Notes: generated from the sequence alone by a model not told the origin. A DNA stretch of 64,000 bases from Gloeopeniophorella convolvens (GCA_022496205.1 WTXD01000018.1:453016-517015); one strand, 5' to 3'; positions 12,138-24,989 are shown, counted from the first letter of the stretch. Translations and numbers: made by a program.

Positions 12138-13831
12138 ATGGACATTCTGCACGCCCAGGTCGCCGCTATACAGCGCCGCCTCGCATTTGTCCAGGAGGAT
12201 CCAATCAACTGGCAGTCTTATGTCTTGATATTCTCGTGGGGCATCTGTCTCTTCGAGTCTTACCTCCTGTACGTTCTCGGCACAGCGGTGTTTCGAGCAG
12301 TATCGCTTATCGAGAAACTTCCCTTCATGCAGGCTGCGGCAATATCCGCTCTACTCCAAGCCTGCGCCTCCGTCGGTCCTCGCGGAGCACTTCACCACCG
12401 AAGTGTTTGACAAGTCGCAAAAGTATGGCAAACATAAGGCGAAGTTTTCGCTCTTCTCGGGCCTGTATAAGCAGCTCCTCGACACTCTCCAGCTCGCATC
12501 TGGTGTATACTATCCATGGGTTTGGAAAGCATCTGGTCAGCTTTTGGGACTCGCAGGATATGGCCCAGAGTACCAGGTATGCCCGCCCAAACGAGCCACT
12601 GCGAACGATTGCTTGACTAGCCCATTGTAGATTTCCCAGTCGGTTTTGTTTATCTTCCTCCTAACATTCATCTCGACCCTTCCCACCCTGCCTTTGGGCC
12701 TTTATCAAACCTTCGTCCTCGAAGAGCAGCACGGGTTCAACAAGACCACTCTGTCCCTCTATTTCGCCGACATGGCGAAAGGATGGGCTCTCGGCTTCGT
12801 CCTCGGTACACCTCTGCTTGCAGCCTTCCTCTATATTTTCGAATGGGCTGGCGACCGCTTCGTACCTTGGGTTATGACGCTCCTGTAAGCTGTTTGCTGA
12901 TCCTACCTCTACGCGTTCTGATAGCCTTCTAGGCTTGCCTTCCAATTGTCGATGGTCATTCTTTACCCTACGGTCATCCAGCCTCTCTTCAACAAGCTTT
13001 CGCCCCTTCCGGAAGGCGAACTTCGCACTCGCATTGAGGCTCTTGCGTCGAAGCTCAAGTTCCCGCTCAAACACCTGTACGAGATCGATGGCTCGAAGCG
13101 CAGCTCACACTCCAACGCCTACTTCTTTGGACTTCCCTGGGTATGTCTCACCCCTCTTGTCACATGCCAAGGACGCCAACTTACCTTCTCGTAGAGCAAA
13201 CACATCGTCATCTTCGACACTTTGATCAAGCAGTCTCAGCCCGAGGAGGTTGAGGCCGTACTCGCGCATGAACTTGGCCACTGGTATTACCTACACCCGA
13301 CCAAGCTTCTCCTTGTGTCCCAGGTCCACCTCTTCACCATATTAGCGCTCTTCCCCGCTTTCCTCAATGCTCCTCCGCTCCTCCGCTCCTTTGGCTTCCC
13401 TGAGTCCGTCGCTGCCCGTCCTCCCCCGATCATCGCCTTCCTTCTCTATCAGGTGAGATCGCACTTTTCTCTCGGAACGCCCTGACTCATCCGTACTTCG
13501 GCAGATGGTGTTGACGCCGCTGGAGGCCGTTGTGGGCATGGCACTCAACGCGGTCTCCCGCCGCTTTGAATACCAAGCAGATCGCTTCGCATGCGACCTT
13601 TCCGCCATCCTCCGCGTCGAGTCAGAGAAGGAGAAGGAGGCGATGAAGGACATGGGCACACGCCTTGGACGCGCGCTTGTCGGACTCCACGTGGAGAACC
13701 TGTCCACTGTCTGGGTCGATTGGCTGTACTCCGCGTACCACCACAGCCACCCGACGCTGACGGAGCGCCTAAAGGCGCTGGGCGAGCACGGCGGCGAGGG
13801 GCTCGGAAAATCCGCGACGAAGAAAGAGTAG
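12138..13831 (+). CDS. STE24: CAAX prenyl protease 1 (Ste24 family zinc metalloprotease)
   Basis: This integral ER-membrane zinc protease removes the -AAX tripeptide from farnesylated proteins and helps mature a-factor-type pheromones. The ATG at 12138 opens MDILHAQVAAIQRRL, then a first membrane helix. After a 60-odd-base intron the frame gives LRQYPLYSKPAPPSVLAEHF and the family block FDKSQKYGKHKAKFSLFSGL. Further blocks are YQTFVLEEQHGFNKTT, LSMVILYPTVIQPLFNKLSP, GSKRSSHSNAYFFGLPW, and the zinc motif in VEAVLAHELGHWYYLHP. The third ligand lies in RRFEYQADRFACDL, and the conserved YSAYHHSHPTLTERLKAL block precedes the end. Six introns are readable. Length (about 460 residues) fits the family, all catalytic residues are present, and the C-terminus ends in a charged KKE tail. 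The stop lies 80 bases from the convergent SURP gene. Confidence 0.95.
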
Positions 13832-13911
13832 TAGCTAGCCCTGCCTGTTGTGTTCACAATTACTCGCTACCGTATTTATCTGTCTCATATCCAGTCGCGG
13901 TCGTAGGGAAG

Positions 13912-15233
13912 TCAATCTGAATTCGCATGGTCGCTGGTGTCAACCTGCTCTGCTATTGGTGCACTTCCGGCAGCGGCGCGTCGTTTTTCAGCCCATTCCC
14001 GTAGTTTAGCTCGTCGAGCCTCACGCGCTGCAAGGGCTGCCGCCGCCTCGGGCTCCACTCCGCCGATACTAGCAAGGCCCTCCCCAGCATCTTCACGTGC
14101 CAGCTGACTGTCCCCGCCATTGCCATCTCCATCATCATTCCCACTTTCATCGGAGTCGCTCCCGCTACCACTCCCATACCCTGCCAAGCCACCCAGCGCA
14201 CTCTGTGTCTCCTGCTCTTCTTGCACGGCGCGCCGCGCAGAAGCCTGCGCGCGGGCCCACGCACGCGCCCAGCGCCCTCGGAGGAACGCAAAGCGTGGGT
14301 CCGCGCCATGGTGCGCGAGGATCCGCGCGCGAAGCTGCGCATCATTTGCCGCGCGGACGACGTGGGATGCGGTGCGCTGCATGAGCTCCACCTGCGCAGC
14401 GTCTGGCTACGCGTACGCCGGAGCACATGAGCCACGAGCAGGACAACTGGGAGGAGCAAAAAGCACGGCTCACCTCCTCGTCGCTGTCTCCCCATGGATC
14501 CGGGTTAGCTGTAGCAGGGTCAGGATCAGGGGATAGTGCGCGCATGCGCGCCGTGCGCAGATCGTCGAGATGCCGGAGCCGCTTCGTGCGGTGCAGGTCG
14601 GCGGTCTCTGCGGGCGTGAGGAAGAAGGTATCTTCGGCATCCGAGGGGAGGTCAGACCACCCCGCCGGGGAGCCGGGCCTGGATGCAGGGGGAGTACCAA
14701 GGGTCGTGTCGACCACGGGGAGTGCGTCGAGGAGAAGACGAGCGTCATATCTGTCGATGGGTTGTGTGAGCACGCGCAGTTGGTCGAAGAAGGGCGAGAC
14801 GGAAAAGATACCAGGGCAATTAGTCGTGACATATACTAGTCACTATCGCTGCAAGCACACACACGACGCTGCAGATACGCACTCAAGTTCACACTGCATG
14901 GTGTACGGGCGAGGTGCAAGGCACATGGATTCGATAGATCGGAAGGCATCGTACACACCTGTCTACCCACACCTCACCTGCTGCATCCCCTATACCGTAT
15001 TGCCACTTTATCAGCTCGTCCCCGATACGTGATCCCCCTTCTCCATCAACGTTCAGGTCGACCTCCAGTGAGTCCGCCAGGCGTGCTGCCTGGGGACCGC
15101 GGACGACGTCTGCCTCGTGCGCGATGATGAAAAGTGCAGGGTCGGGCTGCGTGGACGGCAAAATGGCCAGTTCTTCTTGCCGATGGTTGTAGTTGGATTG
15201 ACTCGGGTGGTGTTTGCGCTTGCGATGGGACAT
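13912..15233 (-). CDS. Putative splicing regulator with DRY-type N-terminus and SURP module
   Basis: The start ATG is at 15231-15233 (MSHRKRKHHPSQ). The N-terminal region (PALFIIAHEADVVRG, then ELIKWQ) and, after an intron, LTQPIDRYDARLLLDALP fit the pattern of the SWAP/CLASRP N-terminal DRY domain. The next intron (GT-AG, about 14397-14478) joins GDSDEE to VELMQRTASHVVRAAND and ADPRFAFLRGRWARAWARA. This matches a SURP module: a helix, then a PxFxFL-type block. The remainder is an acidic Ser/Asp/Gly linker and an Ala/Arg/Glu-rich helix near AREARRAKLREWAEKRR. Known SWAP-type proteins act in pre-mRNA splicing in the nucleus. Assignment rests on pattern recognition only, and the exact acceptor of intron 1 (between about 14830 and 14990) is unsure. 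GC content is high. Confidence 0.65.
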
Positions 15234-15828
15234 GGCGGTTCAGGTGAGGGCATGCTTATGTGCACGGCGCTCGGGGCGGGAGCATCGTCTCGGAGATGAG
15301 TCCCATTACGGAACATTTTCTTTCTTCAGTCCCACCTCGAATGTTGGGCTCCGTCCGACTCAGATTTGACGACAAGCCTTCCATGAATCCCGAAACATAC
15401 CTTCATCGATTAAAGCTGCTAAGCCCTTGTTCAAGCCTCAAGCTTGGAGATCCAGCTCCATGGGTCCACCGTCAGCGTCCAAGTTCAATCAATGGAGAAA
15501 CGCGGTACTTGGCGCTACTCATGATCAGGCGGCCAGACTGTCGCAGCGACTTGGGCGAGACGCCGGGTCGAAGACGCTCAGCCAACATAATTGGGCGCGA
15601 TCAACGTCGCGGGTACTTACTACAGCCCATCAGCGATCCCCCTGTAACATAGTTTCGCTCTTCACACACACACTTGGTACGTCAGCCCGAGCGCCTTTAG
15701 AACCACGCTGAGACATGCTCGTCCTCCCCATCAAAAGCACTCGTAATCCTGGCATCTCACCACTACCCTCCAGTTTAACCTGAACCACGAGCTTGCCTTG
15801 ACTTCGTTTTACAGAGGAGGCCATCGGG
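15234..15828. promoter_or_regulatory. Divergent intergenic region, SURP gene / EF-hand-ZZ gene
   Basis: A 595-base gap lies between two divergent starts. It holds a short CA-repeat-like run near 15663-15673. No coding similarity was seen in the open frames here. Confidence 0.4.
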
Positions 15829-18800
15829 ATGTCTCTGTCGCGCTTGCTGAGGAGGGTTCTCAGCAATCCTAGCTTCGATCGTAGCCAAAGCCCGTCCAGG
15901 GACCAGGAGGACAATATGCCCGTCCACAGCCAGGAACTTCAAGAAAGGACGGCGAATGGGCGGTTCGCTACAGAGCCTCCAACTAGGGTTACTCGTTTGT
16001 GGAGAAAAAGGGAGAACGCTCGCGCAATCTCGAATCCTGATCCTCCGCCGGCGCCGACAACACCCTCGTCTGCTGGTGCGCCACAACTGGCTGAGGTGCC
16101 CTCCGTGGCGAATGATGATCTACCCGCGATGCCTGTGCCCATGCTTTCGCCATTCACCCCTTCCCTGTTCCTCGTCCCTTCTCTCTCTCAAACGCCAGCA
16201 CTGTTCCCTAGCGAAGAAATATTAGAAAGCCCCCTCTCCGCGGCATGGAATCAACTCAAGGCTGGAGAGAAGAACTTGCCCAGCGAGTCTAGGCACCTGG
16301 CGATTGACACCGCTGGTAGGTTCTTCCTCGTTTAGTAGACCTTTTTTTTGAATTCGCTTTCAGAGGATACTGTGCAACGCGCCCAAGATGTCGCCGCATT
16401 GTACACGCCTGTTTTCAGCATTGCAGGTTCCCTCGTTGAGCAGACAGGCTTGGCGAAGGCAGTGAAGGAAGGAATCGATCATTTCTTTGAAGGGATGCCG
16501 GTGTTGATGAATGCGTTGGACGAGGTTGCGGATCTTCATCCGTTCATTGGAAGTGCGTACCAACAACATCACGTCAAATGTCGCTAATACCATTCATTGC
16601 GGTACAGTTGTTGTCATGGCATTCAAAACCGTCTACACCCTCGAGCTCAAGAGGAGAGAAAACGAAAAGAAAGTGATAGCGCTTTACGTTGAGATGAAAG
16701 ACATGATGGCCGTGCTCCTTCAGTGGGTTGCGTGATGTTTTCTACGCGGGTGGCATGTTGACGTCCTTCAGATTGAGGGATATCCGAGATGACAAGGTGG
16801 TCGCACCAGACCATACTTCGATCGAAGATCGGATGAAATCGCTCGTCGACCTCACGGCAGAGGATATCAAGCAGTGTTCGAACGCATGTGACACATACTC
16901 GAAAAAGCGATCACTTGCAAAGGTCTTGCAGGGCCCATTGTGGGACGCAAAGCTGCTCAGTTTCGTGACCTTGTTCGAGAAGCGCCGATCAGAGTTCCAG
17001 TTCGCGCTCACTGTACACACATCGCTCGGGGTTGAAGGTGCAAATACCAAGCTTGACTCCCTAGGCGCGACGGCACGTGCACTTGACGCCAAGTGCGTGT
17101 CGCCACTCTTTCCTCGGGAGCGGTATCGCTGACGTAGCTCGGCAGGATGAATGAAATGCTTGCGGTGTTCCAGAGCTTAGTGGGCCCAGAGCAAAGGCAG
17201 CTTGCTGCCCTCGTGCAAACGAGAGGTGGCGTCAGAGTAGTTCGCGAGAACGAGAAGGTCCTGCGCGAGCTCAATAGCATTGCAACATCGAAGTCGTCAG
17301 CACGTGTCATCACCGAACCGTCCAGGTCCCCGACCAAGTCGGGAAATGTCGAAAATCTTAGGGACGACTTATTCGAAGATCCTAGCGCTGCAGTGGAGAA
17401 GAATCTCGTTGTCTTCTCGCGCAAGTTCGAGGTTCAGAAACGCCAGATCGTCGACGAGCTTACTATCGTCGTCAAGCGCGAAACGGACCGAGTCATCCAG
17501 GAGGTGAAGACTGGACCACATGACCGGATTCTGGACCAGGTACGACATCGATACATTATCATCACCATGAGGTTATGTCATAATTCAATCTGCAGTCAAT
17601 CCACGGCATCTGGAAAGAAATGGTACCGTTGCCTACTATTCATAGATGTTGACGTCGTACTCAATCACCCCGACAGGGATGGCGCGGCAATGTCAAGGCG
17701 CGCCACTTTGTGCTTGCCCTTCGCGACTACTATTTGGAGCGGGTGCATTCCGAGTCCAAAAATGTCCGCGGCGTTAGCGGCGTAAATGAGACACGAGACC
17801 CAGATGCGTGGGCCATCGACTTTATCGACCTGGGGAGGTTGCAGCCTATCCTCGAATCGTTCGACGATGATGCTTCGGGCTTCATCACCATCACAGAGAT
17901 GAACAAGTTTACAAGCGCACGGCCGATTGACTGGAGGTACTTACGCTGAAAGCTACGCGGTAGACGCGTCTAATTACTGCGCAGCTTGCCTCATTGGGTG
18001 GCCTTTTGGGCGTCAGGTGAGATTCTGCAAATGTCACCTGCATACCGTCTGACATTAGCGATTAGGCTGGAAGATGTCAATGATTGCATACGCATCCAAG
18101 ATAGAGTCGCTTTTCGCAAAGATGGCTGGCATATACTCCGAGGTCCTTCCTGCCAACCGGGAGACAGTGACAGATTATGTCTGCGTTGCTTGGAGGGTGG
18201 TTCACCCCTGGACTGCCGCGCTCAAATCGGAAGAAGAGCCCGATCCTTACCAGGAAAGGTTCACTCCATATGTAGAATCCGAGGAAGCCCGCCTGACGAA
18301 GAACCTGAAAGCTGTAGAATACGTCATCGATAGCGTGGAGACGATTCCTCTGATAGTCGGCGAGGGACGCATAGAGAAAGTGAGCTGGCACTTTGGCCAC
18401 AGCGCATCCGTGGCTTACGATGGGCGATCAGACTGTCTTGCTACTCACGTATCTCCTCATGAAGCACCACTTCGAGATCATGCGGATGGCACGGAAGAAG
18501 GTCATCTCAAGGCGCGAACTGAATGACAGCGAACAAAGCCTGCAGCGAGTTTGTGAATGCGTTCAAGCACGCATGTCACATCTGGGCAGTAAGTGTTCAT
18601 TTGCACTGTCGTCCTTTTGTCATGCCCACGTTCTTCTCGCAGACATCTTCCGGCAACAAGGGCTGGACACCACCGATCGTTTCGCAACGTTTGCGTTCGG
18701 CCTTGTCCGTCCCATTCTTCTCTTTCAAGCAGCCCTTGCTAATCATAGCTTAGTTCAAGCATTACGATCAGCCAAATAACTTCTGGACACTCGACTATCT

Positions 18801-20813
18801 CAAGAGCCTCTCTGCGCCGATAGCCCCGTATTTTGATCCTGCCGAAGATCAAAACATCCAACCCCAAGACATCCTTAGACACCCATTCAAGGATTCTCTC
18901 GAACTGGAAGCCTGGCCTTACGACGGCCACACACTTGACGAGCTCCAAGACGTCAAAACCGATGGCCCTCTCAAGGAAATGTGAGTGTCACGGATAATGT
19001 TTCATTGTGCGAGCATCTAAGGACGCTCTGCAAGCCTTGGGACGTGGCATGGTTATTACTATAATCCAGAAGGCGACCGCGAGAACGAAGGTTGGGACAC
19101 CCCGGTCACCATCGTGATCCAACTTGGAGATGGAGAAGGCCAACTCAAGGCGACGGCATGGGGAAACCAACGACGCTTTGGCGTTACTGGCACGTATTCC
19201 CGGGACCCCGAAGGAACTTTGCATATGACACTCAAGTTGTCCTACCTCTCCGTGGACGATTGGGACGTTACGATTTTCTTCATCGGCCAGTACAACGTGA
19301 CGCTGGGCGCTCTCGACGGCGTTTGGGGAGGGTCTGCCGAAGTCGCCAATAGTGTCGGCATGATGCGCTTCCGACGGATGCATCCGAAGTACCTCGTGCA
19401 CTACCCAACGCTACTCGAGCTTAGGAACAACAAGGCGCGGTCGTTGTGGAGGTTTGCGCTCAGCTCCGTAGTTGATGATGTACGGCGCGAGCGGTGGGCG
19501 TGGTCGTACTTTGCCGAACGCCGTCGACGCCGACAGGTCTTCATGAGACTCGGTCTCCGCGGTTTCTACTTCGGGAATCCCCTCGTCGGAAACGAGACGC
19601 AGGACCTCCTCCTGACTGCGAGGAAGTTACAGCCCGCAGACGCTTGCTTCTATGCTATGCGCTTAGACTATATCCGGGGGACCACTTGCGTACATGGGTA
19701 AGTCTTCTTGACAGCTATACCACACGATGCTGACGAGACGGACAGCGGGTTCACATGTGACAACTGTGGCGGTGTCATAGGCGGCAGCCGAATTGCCTGC
19801 CTGGACTGTGTATCAGCGCCATGGAATACGGTCGATTTGTGCGACTCAGAGCAATGCATCAATTCCCAAGCCTATAGAGATGACCTCGAGAAGCCCCATG
19901 AGCCGACACATCGCATACTCAAGCTCCGCACCCACCTTCTCCAGCGGCAACATATCGAAACGCACACTGCCGCGACTGAGGCATACGACAAGATCGAATC
20001 CCTTTGCAACCGACTTGCTTCGCCGGACGTTGCGGACGAGGAGCTTGATCTCCCATACAAACCAATGTATCTTCTGGACCTCAATGCGCAACTGAGGCTT
20101 CTGGGACCCGAAGAGGTCCGCGCAGCATCCGTACCTTACGATGGGCAACCGAGGTGCGCGAACTGTTGGGCTGGTCTCAGCCTGCCTTGTTGGTACTGTA
20201 TCTCCTGTCAAGGTCTGTCCGTTATGGATAATGTGCATGCGGAAGACTGATTTGTCGACTGTTGCAGAGAGCGTTTACATATGCAACAGCTGCGATGCGC
20301 AAGGCGGCGTCGACCTTCCCCACTTTGGACATGCGAAGGATCATTACCTCATCCGCTGCCAGGAACCATCAAAGCCCGAAGTCGACGCTGCGGAACAGCA
20401 GCTCACAATGCTTGAACAACGTTTCGACGGCATGGAAACACGCTTCGGGACAATGGAAACACGCTTGGAAACGATGGAGACACGACTGGAGACCATGGAC
20501 ATGCGCCTCAATGAACTCTCGGACCGGATGGGGACGATGGAGGGCTTACTCGGAAAGATAGCGGACGTCATATTGTCACGACGTCCAGAGGTAAGTATGA
20601 GTCGCCCGCATGTCTTGTTGCACGCTCTGATCGACGCCCGGCATTTTCAAAGCCGAGCCAAAGGGAAACGGGTGATACTTAGCAGCAGTATCGAATCTCC
20701 GTTTGTCGTCTTCGGCTTGCTGCCAAGGAACCACCCACTGACCACTCACTCTGCAGCACCAGGCAGAACTGCAAAGAAGGAATAGCCCTGGGGCCATGTC
20801 GCCGCACTATTAG
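15829..20813 (+). CDS. Large EF-hand protein with Goodbye-like N-terminus, ZZ-type zinc fingers and coiled coil
   Basis: The ATG at 15829 opens a Pro/Ser-rich leader. The Goodbye-like helical part follows (LMNALDEVADLHPFIG, then VVMAFKTVYTLELKRR and VEMKDMMAVLLQ). Next come TAEDIKQCSNACDTYSKK and SRKFEVQKRQIVDEL. An EF-hand loop DDDASGFITITE precedes the SLPHWVAFWAS block and a helical region ending LLLTYLLMKHHFEIM. Unlike its short paralogue it continues with FWTLDYLKSLSAPIAPYFDP. A beta-rich part follows (IVIQLGDGEGQLKATAWGN, YLSVDDWDVTIFFIGQYNVT), then two Cys-rich fingers of ZZ type (FTCDNCGGVIGGSRIACLDC; CANCWAGL with ESVYICNSCDAQGG). The tail is a METR-L heptad coiled coil. The last exon ends AMSPHY before TAG at 20811. 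About 1,350-1,400 residues are expected. The family is widespread in agaricomycetes and uncharacterised. Confidence 0.82.
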
Positions 20814-21985
20814 CTCGGTTTCAATGCTAGGCCTATTGCGCTCGTTGTGAAATTATATGGGCAATGTCTACGCAGATCTCCCAAGCTGCGTTGCAGCGTA
20901 GCGCGCGGGTAGCAGAGCCCCGAATTCGCCGGCTGAACGAATCTATGCCAATCTCAACTGCCGCGCAAAACCCGCACCAGCTCAAGTGACTTCGCGGGGC
21001 TGACACAACCACCCCAGTTCCACTCACGGTTCAACGTTCAACGTTTACCGGTCACCAGCCGAACAGAGCTATTGTGCAAGGTTCCGATCAGCGCCCCTCG
21101 CTCAGCTTGTGCACTTCCTCTGAAGCCGTCTCGTCCTCGCTGATCACACTGACTGTGCCTCTTGGCGGATGACGAGAATGAGATAGCCAGTTCCTCCGAC
21201 GTCAATGGTTTGTCATTCCAAGGACCAATTCAACACCTGGTGCCTTCGACGATTCCACAGATCACTGCCGTCCTCAGTGATGCATGATGCGTCGCATGCT
21301 TCCAGCAGCGATTGTCGCTTATTTGGGGTTGGCTGCCAAGTCAAACGTGCCCGGTACAGCAGTATCGCCGTCGCCGCATGATTGGCTGATGCCATACGGA
21401 CGTCACGCTGAGGCGGCGACCGCAGTGGGGCGTTGACATTCCTCATGGTGATTCTGACGATATTACGCTATGCTCGGCGCTGTCACCGGTGCTTCTAGCT
21501 ACTTTCCTCGCCCATCCACCCCATGTGCCAGACTTCGCCAGTTACCACCCTGGCAAGAATATAGTGTAGGGAGTTCTGCTTCGTGCACAATGGCAGCTTT
21601 GGGCAAGTTGAACCTGACTGCCCATTCTTCCTCAGCGCTCAGCGCCAGCCCGTCTGCCAGCGCCCCTTCTCACGGCGGTTCTAGGCCAATGTTCAACCTT
21701 AATCACTGGGATCTGGCCAGCGATCAAATAAGCAGGCGCCCCTCGCTGCAAGCCCCAGCATAGGCAACCTACGTCCGATAAGCTTTCTCACGGCAGCGCT
21801 GCTTCCTAAGGCACTACCGGTTGCCTGTGCCATCAACGCATCACGGTCGCGGTCTTAAATTGGAAGCTTGGGGCAATGGGTGCGATCTTGTCCCGCTTGG
21901 CATGCCTTCGTGCCGACGATCAAGCTGACTCCCCGTTCTGCACCATAAGCCAGTCTTACCTCGCAGACCGCTGCTGTTACCTAAC
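20814..21985. other. Intergenic, no gene recognised
   Basis: About 1.2 kb without a recognisable coding family on either strand. Open frames here are short and GC-driven. It should contain the promoter of the DUF6534 gene that starts at 21986. Confidence 0.4.
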
Positions 21986-23524
21986 ATGGGATCGCTCCGT
22001 GTGGCTTCGGACGCACCGCAAACGTTTCCGGTCAAAATAGGTGGGATCTATTCGCCGTAGACCCCTATTGTTCCTGGGCCTAACCAGCATCGTAGGAACA
22101 TTCCTAATTGCCGTGGCCTGTGAGTTCCAGTCTTCAAAAGCCGAAAAGCTCCACCGATACCATTTCTCCCCCAGTAAATTCCTGCCTCTATGGATTTGCC
22201 CTGCATCAGTATGTATGCTACATCCATACTCGTGAGTCTTATATATTGGGACTGTGGCTGAGCCATCCCTCTCACTCGCTCGGAGGCAGGTTTCAAAGAC
22301 CCAGCTGTACTTAGGTCAGCCAAGCGGTCCCTCCTCACTAGCCAACATCTTCGCGCTGCTTACACTACCATCTCGAAGGCTTATTCTCACGGCACTGTTG
22401 CTAATCCATACGTTTCACCTGGCTTCGTTCGTGCAAGACTAAGCCTACTCGTCGTCGTTGATTCTGACTTAAACCCTATTACAAATCAGGCTTCTCTACC
22501 TTGTATGGAAAATTGGTATGCAGAGCCAAATCATGGTGGTCGTTGCTTCAACTGGTCTCGGAGGGTAGCGTTGTAGATTTCGGGAACACAGGAGTTTCTA
22601 TCCGTGAGTGCACCATTTCCTTTTTTTTTCAGTGATAAGATGTAAACGGCGGGCGCTCAGTTCTTCTCTGGCCTTATTCATCCACGCCGCTCGTAATTTC
22701 CGTGGCGCTAGCCTTGACGGATGCATTTATGTTGCACAGGTGAGCGGACAACTTACGTTTTGCTTGCCACTGAAAGGATGAATCAATCCCCCGACAAGGT
22801 TGTACCGCCTGACTAACAGCAAAACGCGACTGTTATTTGCTGCAGTTCTGGCAACCGGCTCCCTTGCGACCGGGGCCACCGTCACGATCAGGTCGTGGGT
22901 TATTCCAACGTAGGCCCTCCTTTGAGCAACCCGCGCAATCCTACTTTACGATTAATCATGCCATACTACTCTAGGAGACCCTGGCGACGGATTCATGGGC
23001 TTCAATCATACAACGGGTTGCTTCTCTTCTGGCATATTTTACAGTCTCTAGATGTCATTGTGATCAATGGTGGGCGTAGTTTTCCCGGTCTGCTGTGGAT
23101 TTGAATGGCCTGACGGGCACAGGTTTCCTCACTCATGCGCTTTATTAATCACGGAGTGGTTTCCTGAGGTCGGACACCGTCATCAGCTACCTTATCCGCC
23201 AAGCGGTACAAACTGGACTTTTCACCTCTTTCTGCTCGGTCGCGTCTGTCCTGACGCGACAGTTCTTGCCAACTACGGCGGTTTTCAGTATATTTGGGAT
23301 AAATATAGCAATCGTATACACCATTGTATGTCAATTCCAGTCTTCCCTTACGCCCTGTCATGATAACAGCTCGAGGACAGACTCTATTGGAAACTTTGCT
23401 GAGCCGTCTCGAGCTCCGGAATCAGATGCGGCAACCGAGCGACCTTGACATGACACTTGGCAAACAAGTGCGACAGCCACCCAGCGCACCTCACCGCGAG
23501 CGTGTACATCCTAGATCAAGTTAG
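21986..23524 (+). CDS. DUF6534 membrane protein, divergent copy A
   Basis: The start ATG at 21986 gives MGSLRVASDAPQTFPVKIG. Exons then splice to GTFLIAVA, NSCLYGFALHQYVCYIHTR, FKDPAVLR and LILTALLLIHTFHLASFVQD. Further exons give LLWPYSSTPLVISVALALTD, then LLLFWHILQSLDVIVING. The DUF6534 core follows (RSDTVISYLIRQAVQTGLF, then FSIFGINIAIVYTI), with the tail LLETLLSRLELRNQMRQ. The exon structure is the same as in copies B1-B6 downstream, but the sequence is clearly diverged. DUF6534 proteins are predicted multi-pass membrane proteins of basidiomycetes with no known function. I saw no stop in the exons I could place; the middle exons (22500-22900) are uncertain, so slight decay cannot be excluded. 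Orphan copies of its last two exons recur at 27482, 31497, 37028 and 42585. Confidence 0.65.
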
Positions 23525-24634
23525 AGCGCCGTCAACTTGCATTTCATTTATAGAGCAGATCAGGACGCTTCCACAGAGTCTCCTGTCTTGCGTCATAACT
23601 TACCGGATGAGCATCATAGTAGTGGCGGATAGCTCCAGTGGAGGTCGGAGCCTGGGTCACCGGCTGCATGCCGGGTTTCTCGCTAGTGGCAATAGAACCA
23701 CTGTGTGCTCCGCACAACATTCCGTGACGCCACCGTCGGACTCAGACCGCTGTTGAAGCCGTTCGTGTTGAATGTATGGTCGACCCTTGGCAAACGCGCG
23801 GCGTTTGCACGTCGTAAGTACATCACTTTTATACTACTTAGAGTCCATAATGAAACAGTTTTGATTGCCATAAGCAGCTTCAAACATCGAATCTGCAGGC
23901 GCCGGGGCCGGGGGAGCGCGTTGCAGTCACGTGATCACACTTATCGACCCGATCAACATCGGCGACAGGGTAGTCTCCCCGAGTCAGACGCCCGATTACG
24001 TCAACCCTCGTACCTCGGGATCCTCCATCTGGCGTCTGCTTTTTCTCCAGGGGGTATTGTTGGGAGGTCCTTTGATTTCTGATTTTCACACTCAGCCGTA
24101 TAATTATTTGCCTCAATTATCCCTGCTACTCTGCGTGCATCTACCTCCCTGAATGTATGCAGTCACAATGCAACGGATAGTCTCGAGTCACCGCATCGTG
24201 TGCCCGGGAGAGCCCCAGCCTGCGCTGCCGGCAACCTAGCAGCTCGCTGCGCCCACCCGCCCTGGGTCCGCCACGGCGTAGTGCACCCACTGCCGCGTGC
24301 CCACAGACCCTTTGCCACCCCGATAGCGACAAGTTGAATATCGAGGCATGCACCCTGGGTGGCATTCAAGATGTTGAATATGGTGTGAGCCATTGAAAGT
24401 GGACCGTTTGACTTTCGGATACTTTCAGGCTACTGGACTACAAGAGGGAGATGCGAAGCCACGGCAGGCTGAAGGGGCCAGATAAAGTGATGCGACTTTG
24501 CGGTGTTAGCTGTGTTATGGTCGGGGCATAACAGGTTCCTTTGGGCTCGACATAGCCATGCACTGACATTGAGAGAGGATCAAACAGCGAGGGAGTGCGA
24601 AGTGCGAAAGCATACGGCATCGTAATGGGCGAGT
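23525..24634. other. Array remnant: 5' flank of a lost DUF6534 copy joined to carrier sequence
   Basis: The first 230 bases match the upstream flank of copies B1-B6 (for example gtggcggatag and ggaggtcggagcctg). From about 23800 the sequence matches an internal part of the carrier copies (compare 34430-34600, both with a cacgtga box). A whole DUF6534 gene plus the carrier 3' half seem to have been deleted between them. The stretch 24060-24630 matches nothing else in the window. Confidence 0.5.
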
Positions 24635-24636
24635 TA

Positions 24637-24852
24637 CAGCTAAAACCGAAACCTTAGGCCCCTGCCGATTGTCCCCAGATACACGCGAGTCTGACATAAC
24701 CTGAGCAGAGCGAGAAGTTAAGTCCTTGACGCTGGGGTTATCATTTTGTGTTGGCAGGCGGATGTCTCGGCATCAGCAACCGAACGCTTAATTGAGACCC
24801 CGGCCTGTATTCCCGAGAAGTGGAAAAGGGCCTAAGGTTTCGGTTTTAGCTG
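24637..24852. mobile_element. Tc1/mariner-like MITE, 216 bp
   Basis: Perfect 25-base inverted ends (24637-24661 and 24828-24852) begin CAGCTAAAACC and end GGTTTTAGCTG. Each is flanked by TA (24635-24636 and 24853-24854), the target duplication expected of Tc1/mariner elements; the match continues two further bases outward. The interior has no coding capacity, so it would depend on a transposase elsewhere. Confidence 0.75.
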
Positions 24853-24989
24853 TAACGTTGGCATTTTCGAGCACAAGTGTCCGCGCGACACTTCGGACTT
24901 CGAATGTCCCCCACTTATCCCATCCCAATCAGGAAGGGGAGGGCACCTCTCGACAATAAGTACGTCCTCTTGTAAAAGCAGACTACGAC

